Below, one piece after another: positions 25,064 to 34,274 of a DNA stretch of 64,000 nt. A program made the position numbers and the translations under genes. The stretch is from contig NZ_QENQ01000001.1 in assembly GCF_003096275.1 (NCBI RefSeq), positions 819,703 through 883,702 of the forward strand, given 5' to 3'. The notes beneath the pieces were generated by a model. The model worked only from the letters and a program-made list of their open reading frames with translations, was not told the DNA's origin and did not search any database. The DNA is from Sphingomonas pokkalii. GTDB taxonomy: Bacteria; Pseudomonadota; Alphaproteobacteria; Sphingomonadales; Sphingomonadaceae. Within the stretch, counting starts at the first letter, position 1, and each line of letters begins with the position of its first letter.

Positions 25064-25731
25064 GCGTACGCTCCCGGTGCTGGGGCGGGATCGATCGCCA
25101 GCAGCAGCCGGGTTTCGCCTGCCTCCCCGATCGGCGGCGAGCGATGCAGGATCGAAAGCGACTCCGCCGCCAGCCGCCCTTTGAAGATGCCGACATCGCC
25201 GGTTCCCATCTGCCGGATGGGCGTATCGGCGGCCTCGACGCCGTGGATCCACTGGGTGCCGGTTCCCACCAGCGTCGTAAGCAGCCGCGCCGCCACATAA
25301 TCCGCGTGAAACTTCCGGCAGGCGTCCGTCTCGATCACCTCTAGCCGGATGCTCACGGCGTCCAGCTTGTGGATCGCGGCGAAGCGTCGGGCATGCTGCA
25401 CGATTTCGTCCGCCAGCGCATCTCCCCGGGCACCTGCCGGGTAGCCGGCCTCGGCGAGCCCTTCGACGACCGCATCCGCCACGGCATCGAGCGTGGTTTC
25501 GAAATCCAGGTCGTCGATCTTCGACCAATCGAGCTGCGATAGCCAGGCAAGGCCTTGCGGCAGTGGCCGGCGCCAGATCGCCAGATGCACGTCCGGCCGG
25601 GCTATGGAGTCCAGCACAGAGGGCGAGCAGCGTTGCACGGCCATGCCGGCTGCGGCGGTGCGTTCCTGTGTCAACGCGATCATTCTGCTGCCATGGCCGG
25701 CTGGGGGCAGTCGCAGGTGGCGCATATCCAT
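25051..25731 (-). CDS. DUF1826 domain protein
   Basis: The 226-residue protein matches DUF1826, a family of unknown reaction that commonly neighbours zinc-responsive CobW genes in proteobacteria. Conserved segments are [19 protein letters not shown] (His and Asp suggestive of metal binding) and GTGTQWIHG. No signal peptide or membrane segment is seen. Starts at 25731, 25725 and 25683 are all possible; none has a strong ribosome-binding site. Overlap with the CobW gene suggests a shared role in zinc limitation. Confidence 0.75.
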   Translation of the reverse strand: MDMRHLRLPPAGHGSRMIALTQERTAAAGMAVQRCSPSVLDSIARPDVHLAIWRRPLPQGLAWLSQLDWSKIDDLDFETTLDAVADAVVEGLAEAGYPAGARGDALADEIVQHARRFAAIHKLDAVSIRLEVIETDACRKFHADYVAARLLTTLVGTGTQWIHGVEAADTPIRQMGTGDVGIFKGRLAAESLSILHRSPPIGEAGETRLLLAIDPAPAPGAYACAH

Positions 25732-25837
25732 GCGCCGCGCGCGATGGTGAAACCCGATGGCGCGGCGGTGAGGAAGCCGGTCGTGGTGCCGGGTCCGGCA
25801 GCGTCGAAGGAAATCACCCGGTACTCCAGAAAGTAAC

Positions 25838-25850
25838 GATACAACGTATC
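25838..25850. promoter_or_regulatory. Inverted repeat, possible Zur site
   Basis: GATAC and GTATC are perfect arms around AAC, in an AT-rich patch 107 bp upstream of the DUF1826-CobW pair. The symmetry and context fit a zinc-uptake regulator site, but the sequence is not a close match to the enteric Zur consensus. Confidence 0.4.
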
Positions 25851-25983
25851 ATTTTTAGTTGCGCGCGCAATAAAGCTCAAGCGGTCACTTGGCCGATGTC
25901 GTTGGCACAGCCCCGGGGTTGGCCCATCGCCGTGAGGCTGGCCCACGAACCTGCCCATTCCTTCCTGCGAGAGGACTAAGGAT

Positions 25984-25995
25984 ATGTTGTAACAT
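25984..25995. promoter_or_regulatory. ATGTT-GT-AACAT palindrome, Zur-box-like
   Basis: The extended sequence GATATGTTGTAACATTC closely follows the gammaproteobacterial Zur consensus GATATGTTATAACATATC. It lies 51 bp upstream of the S46 peptidase start and 253 bp from the divergent DUF1826 start, so it could serve either unit. Confidence 0.45.
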
Positions 25996-26046
25996 TCATT
26001 GACGCTGGCTAAGGATCGCCGCCTGATCAACGATACTGGACCCTCC

Positions 26047-28083
26047 ATGCGCCTGTCTCCGCTTGTCGCCCTCGCTGCCTCCTCGTTGCTGGCCATGCCG
26101 GCACAGGCCGATGAAGGGATGTGGACGTTCGACAATTTCCCTGCTGCCAAGGTGAAGGCCGCCTATGGGGTCACCATCGACCAGGCATGGCTGGACAAGG
26201 TGCGCGGCGCGGCGGTGCGCCTGTCCGGGGGCTGCTCCGCTTCGGTGGTCGGCGTGCATGGGCTGGTGCTGACCAACAATCACTGCGTCGCCGAATGTGC
26301 GCAGGATCTCTCGTCCAAGGGCAATGATCTCTACATCCAGGGGGTCGTCACCGCCGGGCCGGAGGACGAACGCAAATGCCCGAGTATGCAGGGTGAGATT
26401 CTAGAAGGCATCACCGACGTTACCGCGCAGGTGCGCAAGGCGGGTGACGGGCTGGCTGGCGCCGCGCTGATCCAGGCGCGCACCGCGGCGATCGGTGCGA
26501 TCGAGTTGCAGGGCTGTGCCCGGTCCCCGGCGACGCTGCGCTGCCAGGTGGTCGACCTCTATCATGGCGGGCAGTACAAGCTCTACCGCTACCGCAAATA
26601 TGCCGATGTCCGGCTGGTCTTCTCGCCGGGCGTACCGACCGCGTTCTTCGGCGGCGACCCGGACAATTTCAACTTCCCCCGCTATGCGCTCGATGCGGCG
26701 TTCGTGCGGCTCTACGAAGACGGCAAGCCGGCGGTGACCCCACAGCACCTGCGGTGGAATCCCGCCGCGCCCAAGGCGGGGGAGGCGGTTTTCGTTGCCG
26801 GGAACCCCGGCGGTACCGATCGACAGCTGACCGTCGCCCAGCTGGAGCGCCAGCGCGATCGCACGCTGCCGCTGACGTTGCTCCGCATGTCCGAGCTGCG
26901 CGGGCGGCTGATCCAGTTCGGCACCGAATCCGACGAGCATCGCCGTCTCGCCCAGGATCTGCTGTTTGGCATCGAGAACAGCTACAAGGTCTATTTCGGG
27001 CGGCTTTTCGCGCTGAACGATGCCAGCTTCCTGGCCGACAAACGCGCGCAGGAAGCCGCGCTGCGCACCAAGGCCGGCATCGGCGATGGGCCCTGGAAGC
27101 AAATCGCAGGGGCGCAGGCCAAGGCCGAAACGCTGTACCTCGATTACAGCTATGTCGCCGGTGGTCCGATGGGATCGTCGCTGTTCGGTTATGCCCGCGC
27201 GCTGGTGCGGGCGGCGGTGGAACGGGCCAAGCCATCGGCACAGCGCCTGCCCGGATTCGCCGATTCGCAGCTGCCGCTGCTCGAAAAGCAGATCCTCGAC
27301 GCGACGCCGGTTTCGCCCGAGCTGGAGCAGCTGACGCTCACCTTCTGGCTTTCAAAGGCCCGCGAATATCTCGGCAGCGACGGTGCAGGCACCCGGTTGT
27401 TGCTCGGCAAGGACAGCCCGGAGGCGCTGGGCACGGCGCTCTCCCGCTCGCGGCTTGGCGATCCGGCCTATCGCAAGCAGCTTTGGGACGGCGGCGCGGC
27501 AGCGATCGATGCGTCGGACGATCCGCTGATCGTGTTCGCGCGCCGCATCGATCCCGAGGCACGCCGGCTTCAGGCCGCCTGGATCGACACGGTAACCGGC
27601 CCGACGGTGGCGGCGAGCGAGCAGATCGCCCAGGCGCGCTTCGCCGCGTTCGGCGACAGCCTCTATCCCGACGCGACGTTCACGCTGCGGCTTTCCTTTG
27701 GCAAGATCGCCGGCTGGAGCGAGCGCGGGACCGAGGTGGCGCCCTTCACCACCTTCGCCGGCCTGTACGCCCGCGCGACCGGCCAGGCGCCGTTCAAGCT
27801 CGACCCCCGCTGGGTTGCGGCAAAGGACCGGCTGAATCCGAACACCATCTTCAACATCAGTACCACCAACGACATCATCGGCGGCAATTCGGGATCGCCG
27901 CTGATCAATGCCAAGGCCGAGGTGATCGGCGCGGTGTTCGACGGCAACATCCACAGCCTGGGGGGCAATTACGGCTATGACCCCGCCACCAACCGGGCGA
28001 TCTCGGTATCGGCTGCGGCGGTGAGCGAGGCGCTGCGCACGGTCTATGGCGCGACCGCACTCGCCGACGAACTCGGTGGATGA
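26047..28083 (+). CDS. S46-family dipeptidyl-peptidase (DPP7/DPP11-like)
   Basis: This 678-residue serine exopeptidase of family S46 removes dipeptides from oligopeptide N-termini in the periplasm. A signal peptide ends at PAQA (residue 21). The catalytic triad is probably His79 (TNNHCV), Asp216 (PRYALD) and Ser615 (GGNSGSP), with the helical domain in between. Length is typical of the family (about 700). The ATG at 26047 starts the signal peptide; an upstream frame to 25999 adds no such sequence. It is monocistronic with a good terminator. DPP7 and DPP11 specificity cannot be told apart by eye. Confidence 0.9.
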   Translation: MRLSPLVALAASSLLAMPAQADEGMWTFDNFPAAKVKAAYGVTIDQAWLDKVRGAAVRLSGGCSASVVGVHGLVLTNNHCVAECAQDLSSKGNDLYIQGVVTAGPEDERKCPSMQGEILEGITDVTAQVRKAGDGLAGAALIQARTAAIGAIELQGCARSPATLRCQVVDLYHGGQYKLYRYRKYADVRLVFSPGVPTAFFGGDPDNFNFPRYALDAAFVRLYEDGKPAVTPQHLRWNPAAPKAGEAVFVAGNPGGTDRQLTVAQLERQRDRTLPLTLLRMSELRGRLIQFGTESDEHRRLAQDLLFGIENSYKVYFGRLFALNDASFLADKRAQEAALRTKAGIGDGPWKQIAGAQAKAETLYLDYSYVAGGPMGSSLFGYARALVRAAVERAKPSAQRLPGFADSQLPLLEKQILDATPVSPELEQLTLTFWLSKAREYLGSDGAGTRLLLGKDSPEALGTALSRSRLGDPAYRKQLWDGGAAAIDASDDPLIVFARRIDPEARRLQAAWIDTVTGPTVAASEQIAQARFAAFGDSLYPDATFTLRLSFGKIAGWSERGTEVAPFTTFAGLYARATGQAPFKLDPRWVAAKDRLNPNTIFNISTTNDIIGGNSGSPLINAKAEVIGAVFDGNIHSLGGNYGYDPATNRAISVSAAAVSEALRTVYGATALADELGG

Positions 28084-28089
28084 GCCAAG

Positions 28090-28115
28090 ACGGGGAGGGG
28101 CTGCTCCCTCCCCGT
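28090..28115 (+). terminator. Terminator hairpin after the S46 peptidase gene
   Basis: A perfect 10-bp stem, ACGGGGAGGG (28090-28099) with CCCTCCCCGT (28106-28115), has a 6-nt loop and a short T-run. It begins 7 bases after the stop codon. Confidence 0.75.
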
Positions 28116-28428
28116 TTCGACGGAAGAGCCGCCGCCGCGCCCACCGTGCCGCTTTGTCCAAGCAATAAACCGCTTCTGGCTGGCGCGCCCGCTTGCGCAG
28201 ACGCAACCATGCCGCCGACGCGGTTCGTCGCCATGGAGCGGGTGCAGCCAGTCGAGCAGTGCCGCCCTGATCGGCCGGCCCGTCGCGGACGGGGAGGATC
28301 CGGCCGCTAGCCGCGGCGACATCTGCCCGAACACCGGCCGCACCCGATCCGGCAGGTCGAGCAATATGCCCGTGCCGCTGACGATCGGTAGCACCGGCGC
28401 GCCGTCCCCATCGCCTTGTGCAGCGCCG
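28116..28428 (-). other. No intact gene; possible decayed reading frame
   Basis: No convincing start, ribosome-binding site or full gene is seen. On the minus strand two frames hold protein-like stretches ([14 protein letters not shown], then PVLPIVSGTGILLDLPDR) that would join through a frameshift near 28390, just after the ClC stop. The pattern is faintly like a CBS-type domain and could be a broken extension of the channel or another gene's remnant. This is weak evidence. Confidence 0.25.
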
Positions 28429-29814
28429 TCATGCCGATATCGATCCTGCCGATCGTGTTCTGCGCGCGGCCCGTGCCTCGCGCAGCGTCGCGGCACCGGC
28501 GGAGAGGCGCGACGCCCGCTTGGGGACGGCAATATACTGCGACAGATAAATGCCGTTATGGCCCGAACAGAGGTACGCGACGAAGCACGCGACAGTGATC
28601 GGCACGGCATGGGTTGCCCCGAACAGTTCGATGCCCATGATCGTGCAGGCCAGCGGCGTGTTGGCCGCGCCTGCGAACACGGCGACGAAGCCGAGCCCGG
28701 CGAACAGGTCGATCGGCGCGCCGAGCAGCCCGCCCAGCGCGTTGCCGAGCGCGGCGCCGATGAAGAACAGCGGGGTCACCTCGCCACCCTTGAAGCCGGC
28801 GCTGAGCGTGACGACGGTGAACAGCATCTTGAGCGCCCAGCTCCAAGGATCGACCGGCCCGGTGAAGAATCCTGCGATCGTCGGGTCGCCTGGAATGGCG
28901 GACCAGACCCCGAGCCCGAGATAGCCGCGCGTGCCGACGATCCAGACCAGTGCGATCACCAGCACACCGCCCAGCGCGGCGCGCGCCGGGCCATAGGGAA
29001 GGCGCGCCTTGAGAAAGCCGCCCAGCACATGATTCGCCTCGGCAAAGGCCAGCCCCGCCAGCCCGAACAGCACGCCGGCCAGCGCTGCCTTGGCGAGCAG
29101 CAGCGGCGCGACCAGCAGCGCGCCGCCCCCAGCGGCCGGGGTGACAATGTGATATGGCGTGTGGTGGATGCCCCAGGCATGGCAGGTCCAGTCGCCGACC
29201 AGTGCGGCGAGCAGGCAGGGCAGGAGGTGCGTGGTTTCGATCCGGCCCACCGCCAGCACTTCGAGCGCGAACACCGCACCTGCGAGCGGCGTGCCGAACA
29301 CCGCGCCGAACCCGGCCGCCACGCCTGCCATCAGCAGGATGCGCACGCCGGCAGCGTCCAGCCGGAACAGGCCGGCTACGGCGCTGGCGATGCTGCCGCC
29401 GAGTTGCACCGCGGTCCCCTCGCGGCCCGCCGAGCCGCCGAACAGATGCGTCGCGATCGTGCCGAGGAACACCAGCGGCGCCATCCGCAACGGCACGCCG
29501 CCGCCGCCCGGTTCGTGGATCTGTTCGACGATCAGATTGTTGCCTGCTTCGACCGACCGCCCGAGGCGATGGTAGAGCAGCGCGATCGCCGCGCCACCCA
29601 GGGGCAGCAGGTACAGGAGCCACGGATGATCAAACCGCGCCCGTGTCGCGGCGTCGAGACTCCCCAAGAACGCGGCACACAGCGTACCGATCAGCGCGGC
29701 CGTCGGCACCAGGATCAGTGTCCAGCGCAGCACCGACTGGACCTGATCGCGGCGGTCGCGGAAGAACGCCCTCCGGTTGAACGGATCGGTCCGGCTATCG
29801 AAAGTAACGCGCAC
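28429..29814 (-). CDS. ClC-family chloride channel/transporter
   Basis: This 461-residue inner-membrane ClC protein has about 10-12 helices and the selectivity-filter segments [13 protein letters not shown] (residues near 127-139; Thr replaces the usual Pro of GREGP) and GKEGP-like [12 protein letters not shown] further on. ClC proteins carry chloride or exchange it with protons; many bacterial ones help in acid or fluoride stress. The GTG start has GAGGAGG upstream. No C-terminal CBS domains are encoded in frame. Confidence 0.85.
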   Translation of the reverse strand: MRVTFDSRTDPFNRRAFFRDRRDQVQSVLRWTLILVPTAALIGTLCAAFLGSLDAATRARFDHPWLLYLLPLGGAAIALLYHRLGRSVEAGNNLIVEQIHEPGGGGVPLRMAPLVFLGTIATHLFGGSAGREGTAVQLGGSIASAVAGLFRLDAAGVRILLMAGVAAGFGAVFGTPLAGAVFALEVLAVGRIETTHLLPCLLAALVGDWTCHAWGIHHTPYHIVTPAAGGGALLVAPLLLAKAALAGVLFGLAGLAFAEANHVLGGFLKARLPYGPARAALGGVLVIALVWIVGTRGYLGLGVWSAIPGDPTIAGFFTGPVDPWSWALKMLFTVVTLSAGFKGGEVTPLFFIGAALGNALGGLLGAPIDLFAGLGFVAVFAGAANTPLACTIMGIELFGATHAVPITVACFVAYLCSGHNGIYLSQYIAVPKRASRLSAGAATLREARAARRTRSAGSISA

Positions 29815-29974
29815 GATTCCTCCTCGCTGCCTTGCGGCGCCTGGTAGGAATCATCGGCCCTTGCAAGGGCGGTTCGGCCACATGGCCCGGCGGAAATCCA
29901 TCGCCGTACGCCGCTCTATGCGAAAGAGCCGCGCGCCGTCAACCGCTGCCCCGATCTAGCAAATGCACGATCCG

Positions 29975-31366
29975 CTAGCGGCCTGTGGCGCGCGGGGTGA
30001 CTGCCGGCCGCAGTCCGAGCCATCGGCGCGCACCCGGCAGATGCACCAGCACCAGCCGTTCCACTGCCAGCACGAGCAGCAGGCTGATCCCCATCAGCGG
30101 CAGGAACAGGCCGAGCGCCGCCACCAGCGCGAAGAACGCCACTGCGAACGGCGCGGGTGCCGCCGCACGCGGCGCCCCCAATATCCCCTGCGGACGCCGC
30201 CGCCACCACAGGACAATGCTGCTCACCGCCAGCAGAATCAGGCCGATCGCGGTCAGCAGGTTCAGCAACTGGTTGAGCCAGCCGAACGCCTGCCCCTCAT
30301 GCACTGCCACGCCATACCCGACCAGCCGATCGACCAGCCGGCGCTGGGCGAAATCCTTGCGCGAGAGGATCGCGCCGCTATCGCCGTCCAGGGTCAGATC
30401 GGTGCGCAGCGGCCGATTGGCGGCATCGGACTTGGCGGTCCAGGGCTGGCCCGGTCCGGTCGGCGGCGCGACCAGGACCGGCGTCGCCAGCCGCAGCGGC
30501 CCCAAGGTTGCAATCAACCGGTCGAGCGGCACCAGCGAGACGGCCGGGTGCGCCATCGCCATGCCGTGATGCTCGGTATGCGCGCCCATCATCGCGCGGG
30601 TACCGGCATCGGCAGCGGCGCGCTGGCGGAGTTCCTCGGCATGGCCGGTGGTCCAGTCCTGCTTGACCGGATGACCTTCGACCACGCCGCGTACTGCCTT
30701 CAGATAGCCGCCCCAGCTCTTCGCCCAAGGCAAGCCCGACACGAGCAGGAACAGCGCGAAGGCCGAGACCCAGAAGCCCGTCACCGCGTGCAGATCGCGC
30801 CAGAAGCGGCGGCCGCCCGCACCCAGCCGCGGATAGAGCACCCCGGCGATACGCCCGTCGCGCGGCCACCAGAGGAACAGGCCGGAGAGGAGCATCACGA
30901 TCGTCCACGAGGCCGCCAGCTCGACGAGGTAGGAGCCGGGCGTGCCTGCCAGTAGCTCGCCGTGCAGGCGGAAGATCACCCGCATCAGTCTTTGATCCTC
31001 GTCGACCGTCTTCAGCACCGCCAGCGTCTGCGGGTGGATATAGACACGGGTCTCGTCCTTTCCGTTGCCGACGATGACCTGCACCGCCTGCCGATCGGTG
31101 ACCGGCAGCTGGTAGCGGTGCAGTACCGATCCGGGCACGGCCCGTACCGCCGCGGCGGCCTGCGCCGCCGCCGAGGCGCGGGGGCCGGTGATGGCCAGGT
31201 TCGCATAGGGCGCATCGATCAGTGCCTCCACCTGGGGGCGAAACAGATAGATCGAGCCGGTGATCGCCAACCACAGTACGAAGGGAATGCAGAACAGGCC
31301 GGCATAGAAATGCCAGCGCCAGACGGCCGCGGTGCTCGGCCAGCGGGGGGCACGGGATTGCTGCAT
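29975..31366 (-). CDS. PepSY-associated membrane protein (iron-uptake reductase type)
   Basis: The 463-residue inner-membrane protein has PepSY-associated TM architecture: an N-terminal helix (WRWHFYAGLFCIPFVLW), a large periplasmic region with PepSY motifs, then several helices including a late WLNQLLNLLTAIGLIL. His residues in the helices (WHFYAG, DLHAVTGFW) suggest haem ligation as in ferric-siderophore reductases. The ATG at 31366 has AGGGAGAG upstream, 13 bases after the TonB receptor stop, so the two form an operon. It probably reduces or releases metal from an imported chelate. Confidence 0.82.
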   Translation of the reverse strand: MQQSRAPRWPSTAAVWRWHFYAGLFCIPFVLWLAITGSIYLFRPQVEALIDAPYANLAITGPRASAAAQAAAAVRAVPGSVLHRYQLPVTDRQAVQVIVGNGKDETRVYIHPQTLAVLKTVDEDQRLMRVIFRLHGELLAGTPGSYLVELAASWTIVMLLSGLFLWWPRDGRIAGVLYPRLGAGGRRFWRDLHAVTGFWVSAFALFLLVSGLPWAKSWGGYLKAVRGVVEGHPVKQDWTTGHAEELRQRAAADAGTRAMMGAHTEHHGMAMAHPAVSLVPLDRLIATLGPLRLATPVLVAPPTGPGQPWTAKSDAANRPLRTDLTLDGDSGAILSRKDFAQRRLVDRLVGYGVAVHEGQAFGWLNQLLNLLTAIGLILLAVSSIVLWWRRRPQGILGAPRAAAPAPFAVAFFALVAALGLFLPLMGISLLLVLAVERLVLVHLPGARRWLGLRPAVTPRATGR

Positions 31367-31379
31367 GATTCGCTCTCCC

Positions 31380-33737
31380 TCAGAACCGCGCCTTGACGCC
31401 GGCATAGACCGTGCGAGGCTGCCCGGCGTAGACCGAGCCGGTGGTGTTGGCGAGCACCGAGGCCGGGTTCTCCGCCCCCGTCGCCGCATTCAGGCTGTTC
31501 GCGATCACCGAGGCGGAGCCGACCGTGATGACGTCGAACAGATTCTGCACCGAGGCATAGAAGCGCAGCCGCCGGGTCCCGCGGGGCGGATCATAGTGCA
31601 GGTTTACGTTCACGAGCGTTGCCGACGGCATCGCCAGCAGGTTGCTGTTGTCGACGAAGAAGCGGTCGCGATAGGTGAGCTCCGCAAAGCCGCCGACGCC
31701 CGCGAGCGGCCCCGCCGGCTGGTCATAGCCCGCCCGAATGTTGACGAAATGGGGGATCACGCCCGGAATCGCCTTGCCGCGGCGATCGAGCAGCCGCGAG
31801 ATGCTGCCGGCGGTAAGCCGTTCCTGGAAGTCGGTATAATATTGGTCGTTATAGCTGTAGCTGGCATCGAGCTTCGCCCCTGGCAGCACGCCCGGCAACG
31901 GTCGCCAGCCAAATCCCAGCTCGATGCCGCGATGCACCGATCGCGGCACGTTCGTGGTATAGGCGAGCAGGTTCACCCCGGCCGACTGGCTGACCAGTTC
32001 GTTGGTGAACCACTCCTGATAGCCGGTGAGTTCCGCCGTGAAATTCCGCCCCAGCGTCACCTGGGCGCCGATGTCGATGCCGGTGTTGCGCTGTGCCTTC
32101 AGGCTCCTGTTGTTTCCCGCCACGCCGGCCGCGGTGACGAACAGGTTGCCGGCCTGCGGGATGCCATAGCCCGTCCCCACTCGCGCATGCAGCCGCACCG
32201 CGTCCACCGCCTGCCAGAACAATGCGGCTTCGGGCGCAACATTGGTGAAATGCCGCTCGGCGGGAATGAAGGCGAGGAGCGGGGTGGCGCCCAGGGGGTA
32301 GCTATAGGCGGTCTGGCGGACGTTCAGGATCGAACGCTCCGCACCGATGCCGGCGATCGCCTGCAACCTTGTGGTGAGCTGTAGTTCCTCGCGGGCGCGC
32401 AGCCCCATGTTCCGCACATCGCCAAACACCGTCTGGGTGAGCGCGCCGAAGCCGTTGCGGCCCGCCGGCGTCTTGTTGAAGCTGAAGCTCTGGTTGTCGA
32501 GATAGTTGTAGAACAGGCCCACGAAGCTGGTCGCCGCCATGCCGCCGATGGTGCCGTGGCTGGTGATGTCGGACGTCAGATTGTAGCTGTTGAGCGTGCC
32601 CTTGAACGGCGTCGCGCTGGTTGGCTGGTTGACGACGCGGGCATCGAAGGTCGCCTGGGTGCGCCAGGTCGTGTTCGGCCCCAGATCATGCTCGTAGCGC
32701 GTGCCGACGATCGTGCGCCGATCGTTGCGGGCAAGGTCGCCTTCGTCCGCCGTCTGGGCGATACGGGCGCCGTTGACGCCGTTGACCAGTACCGAAATCG
32801 TGCCGCAGCCCGGCGCCGCGGTCGCCGCCGCCTTGCAGCCCTGCTGATAGGGGTTGGCGAGATACTGGTTGTAGGAAAGCCGGGTGGAAAGGCGGAAATC
32901 GCCTTCGTTGTAGATCAGCTTCACCGCTACCCGGTCGCGCGGGCCAAGTTCGAAGCGGGCGAGCGCATTGAGCGTGCCGGTTTCGTAGCCGGTATGGCCG
33001 GTGGCGCCGTCGCCGCGCACATAGCTGCCGAACACCGCGACATCGTGCACCGCATTGCCGTCGCCCACCGTGGCATAGAGATTGGCGAACCCGTCCCCGC
33101 CGATATCGAACCCCGCCTCGATTCCCTGGATGTCGCGGCCGGCGCGGGTGCGGAAATTGACCGCGCCCCCCAGCGCGTAATTGCCGTAGCGCGCCGAGGA
33201 GGGCCCGCGCACCACGTCCACCGCGCCATAGGCATGGGGATCGGTCAGGTCGAAGCGCGCCAGGCCGTCGGGCTGGGTGACGGGGAAATCATCCTCGAAC
33301 ACCTGCAGGTTGCGCGCGCCGAACGAATTGCGCGCATTGGAGCCGCGCACCGATACGCTCACGTCGCGCGGGCCGTTGCCCTGCGTCACGGCGATGCCGG
33401 GCGAAAGCCGCACGATATCGGCGATGGTCGTTGCCGGGGTGTTGCGGAACGCCGCGGCATCGACGGTGGTGACGGTCTGCCCGCTGATGCGCGTGGTGAG
33501 CGACAGGGCCTTGCTGGTGACGAAAATCTCGTCGGTCGGCGCGGCACTGGCGCTCGCCGGCACCGCGGCCGGCGGTGGCGCCGCGACTGCCGCGTGATCG
33601 AGCGTTGCCAACTCGGCATCGATGGCGGCGCGTTGGCGCAGCAATTCTGCGCGGCGATCCGCGCTTGCGGTCTGCGCATGAACGGCAGATGCGGAGAGGA
33701 CGGCCGAAATAGCCGCCGAAACGAATAGCTTGGACAT
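31380..33737 (-). CDS. TonB-dependent receptor, siderophore/metal type
   Basis: This 785-residue outer-membrane receptor starts at MSKLFVSAAISAVLS with a signal peptide ending HAQ. A short charged coiled-coil-like stretch (residues about 24-45, rich in Arg, Glu and Leu) precedes the plug domain, which has DEIFVTSKALSL and RVSPGIA-like segments; the barrel ends KARF. The Fec/FhuA-like plug wording (VVRGPSSARYGNYALGG) and the neighbouring PepSY gene point to a metal chelate cargo such as ferric citrate or a siderophore, or copper given the DUF2946-like gene. The upstream part of the frame to 33788 is not used because it precedes the signal peptide. Confidence 0.88.
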   Translation of the reverse strand: MSKLFVSAAISAVLSASAVHAQTASADRRAELLRQRAAIDAELATLDHAAVAAPPPAAVPASASAAPTDEIFVTSKALSLTTRISGQTVTTVDAAAFRNTPATTIADIVRLSPGIAVTQGNGPRDVSVSVRGSNARNSFGARNLQVFEDDFPVTQPDGLARFDLTDPHAYGAVDVVRGPSSARYGNYALGGAVNFRTRAGRDIQGIEAGFDIGGDGFANLYATVGDGNAVHDVAVFGSYVRGDGATGHTGYETGTLNALARFELGPRDRVAVKLIYNEGDFRLSTRLSYNQYLANPYQQGCKAAATAAPGCGTISVLVNGVNGARIAQTADEGDLARNDRRTIVGTRYEHDLGPNTTWRTQATFDARVVNQPTSATPFKGTLNSYNLTSDITSHGTIGGMAATSFVGLFYNYLDNQSFSFNKTPAGRNGFGALTQTVFGDVRNMGLRAREELQLTTRLQAIAGIGAERSILNVRQTAYSYPLGATPLLAFIPAERHFTNVAPEAALFWQAVDAVRLHARVGTGYGIPQAGNLFVTAAGVAGNNRSLKAQRNTGIDIGAQVTLGRNFTAELTGYQEWFTNELVSQSAGVNLLAYTTNVPRSVHRGIELGFGWRPLPGVLPGAKLDASYSYNDQYYTDFQERLTAGSISRLLDRRGKAIPGVIPHFVNIRAGYDQPAGPLAGVGGFAELTYRDRFFVDNSNLLAMPSATLVNVNLHYDPPRGTRRLRFYASVQNLFDVITVGSASVIANSLNAATGAENPASVLANTTGSVYAGQPRTVYAGVKARF

Positions 33738-33802
33738 GAAACTTCCCTGATCCGGGGGGCGTGCGGCCACAGGGCGCACACCCATCAACGACGACGACGG
33801 AA

Positions 33803-34210
33803 TCAGGCGAAGCGCGGCGGCCCTCTAAGCGGTGGTCGAAGATAGACGCGGGCGATCGCCGGAATCGCCGCAGCGGTACGGATGGCCCGTTCGAGCAGGA
33901 AGGCGATCGCCAGCAGCAGCAGCAGCAGCGGATCGACCGCGGCTAGTCCCGGCATCGAAAGGCCGGCAAAGGCGCACGGCATCTCGCCCTTCTGCCGGTG
34001 CTCGTCGGGGCTGGTGCGATCATCGCTGGCCGGGATCGTCACCGCAAGGGTCGCCGGGCCATAGCCGGAGCAGAAACCCAGGACGAGGGTGTGGCCAGAT
34101 GTCACCGGCATGAACCCGGCCGGCAGCAGCAGCTTCATCAGCAGCGCAGTCGCGATCAGCCAGCCGCACAGCAGGCGATGGGTGAACAGAAGGCGGCGCA
34201 GGGCGGTCAC
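33803..34210 (-). CDS. DUF2946-like small membrane protein
   Basis: The 135-residue protein has an N-terminal membrane segment (LLCGWLIATALLMKLLLPAG), an extracytoplasmic loop with a MPCAFAG motif and a C-terminal hydrophobic segment, the plan of DUF2946 proteins often found beside TonB receptors and copper-related genes. The GTG at 34210 was chosen for the GGGGA ribosome-binding site five bases upstream and because a longer frame would overlap the LysR gene. It is first of the receptor-PepSY group. The function is unknown; metal sensing or handling is a guess. Confidence 0.7.
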   Translation of the reverse strand: MTALRRLLFTHRLLCGWLIATALLMKLLLPAGFMPVTSGHTLVLGFCSGYGPATLAVTIPASDDRTSPDEHRQKGEMPCAFAGLSMPGLAAVDPLLLLLLAIAFLLERAIRTAAAIPAIARVYLRPPLRGPPRFA

Positions 34211-34274
34211 GAATTCCCCGCTAAACGCCGCCCATTCATTTGTCGATTGCTTCCGACTCGCCGATGGCGAGCAG

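Noticed and set aside
23915..25528. 537-residue version of the CobW protein
   Set aside because: The extra N-terminus is a shadow of DUF1826; the family N-terminus and Walker A follow the ATG at 25063.
28366..29847. 493-residue plus-strand open frame
   Set aside because: It is opposite the ClC gene, whose membrane segments and selectivity motifs are clear.
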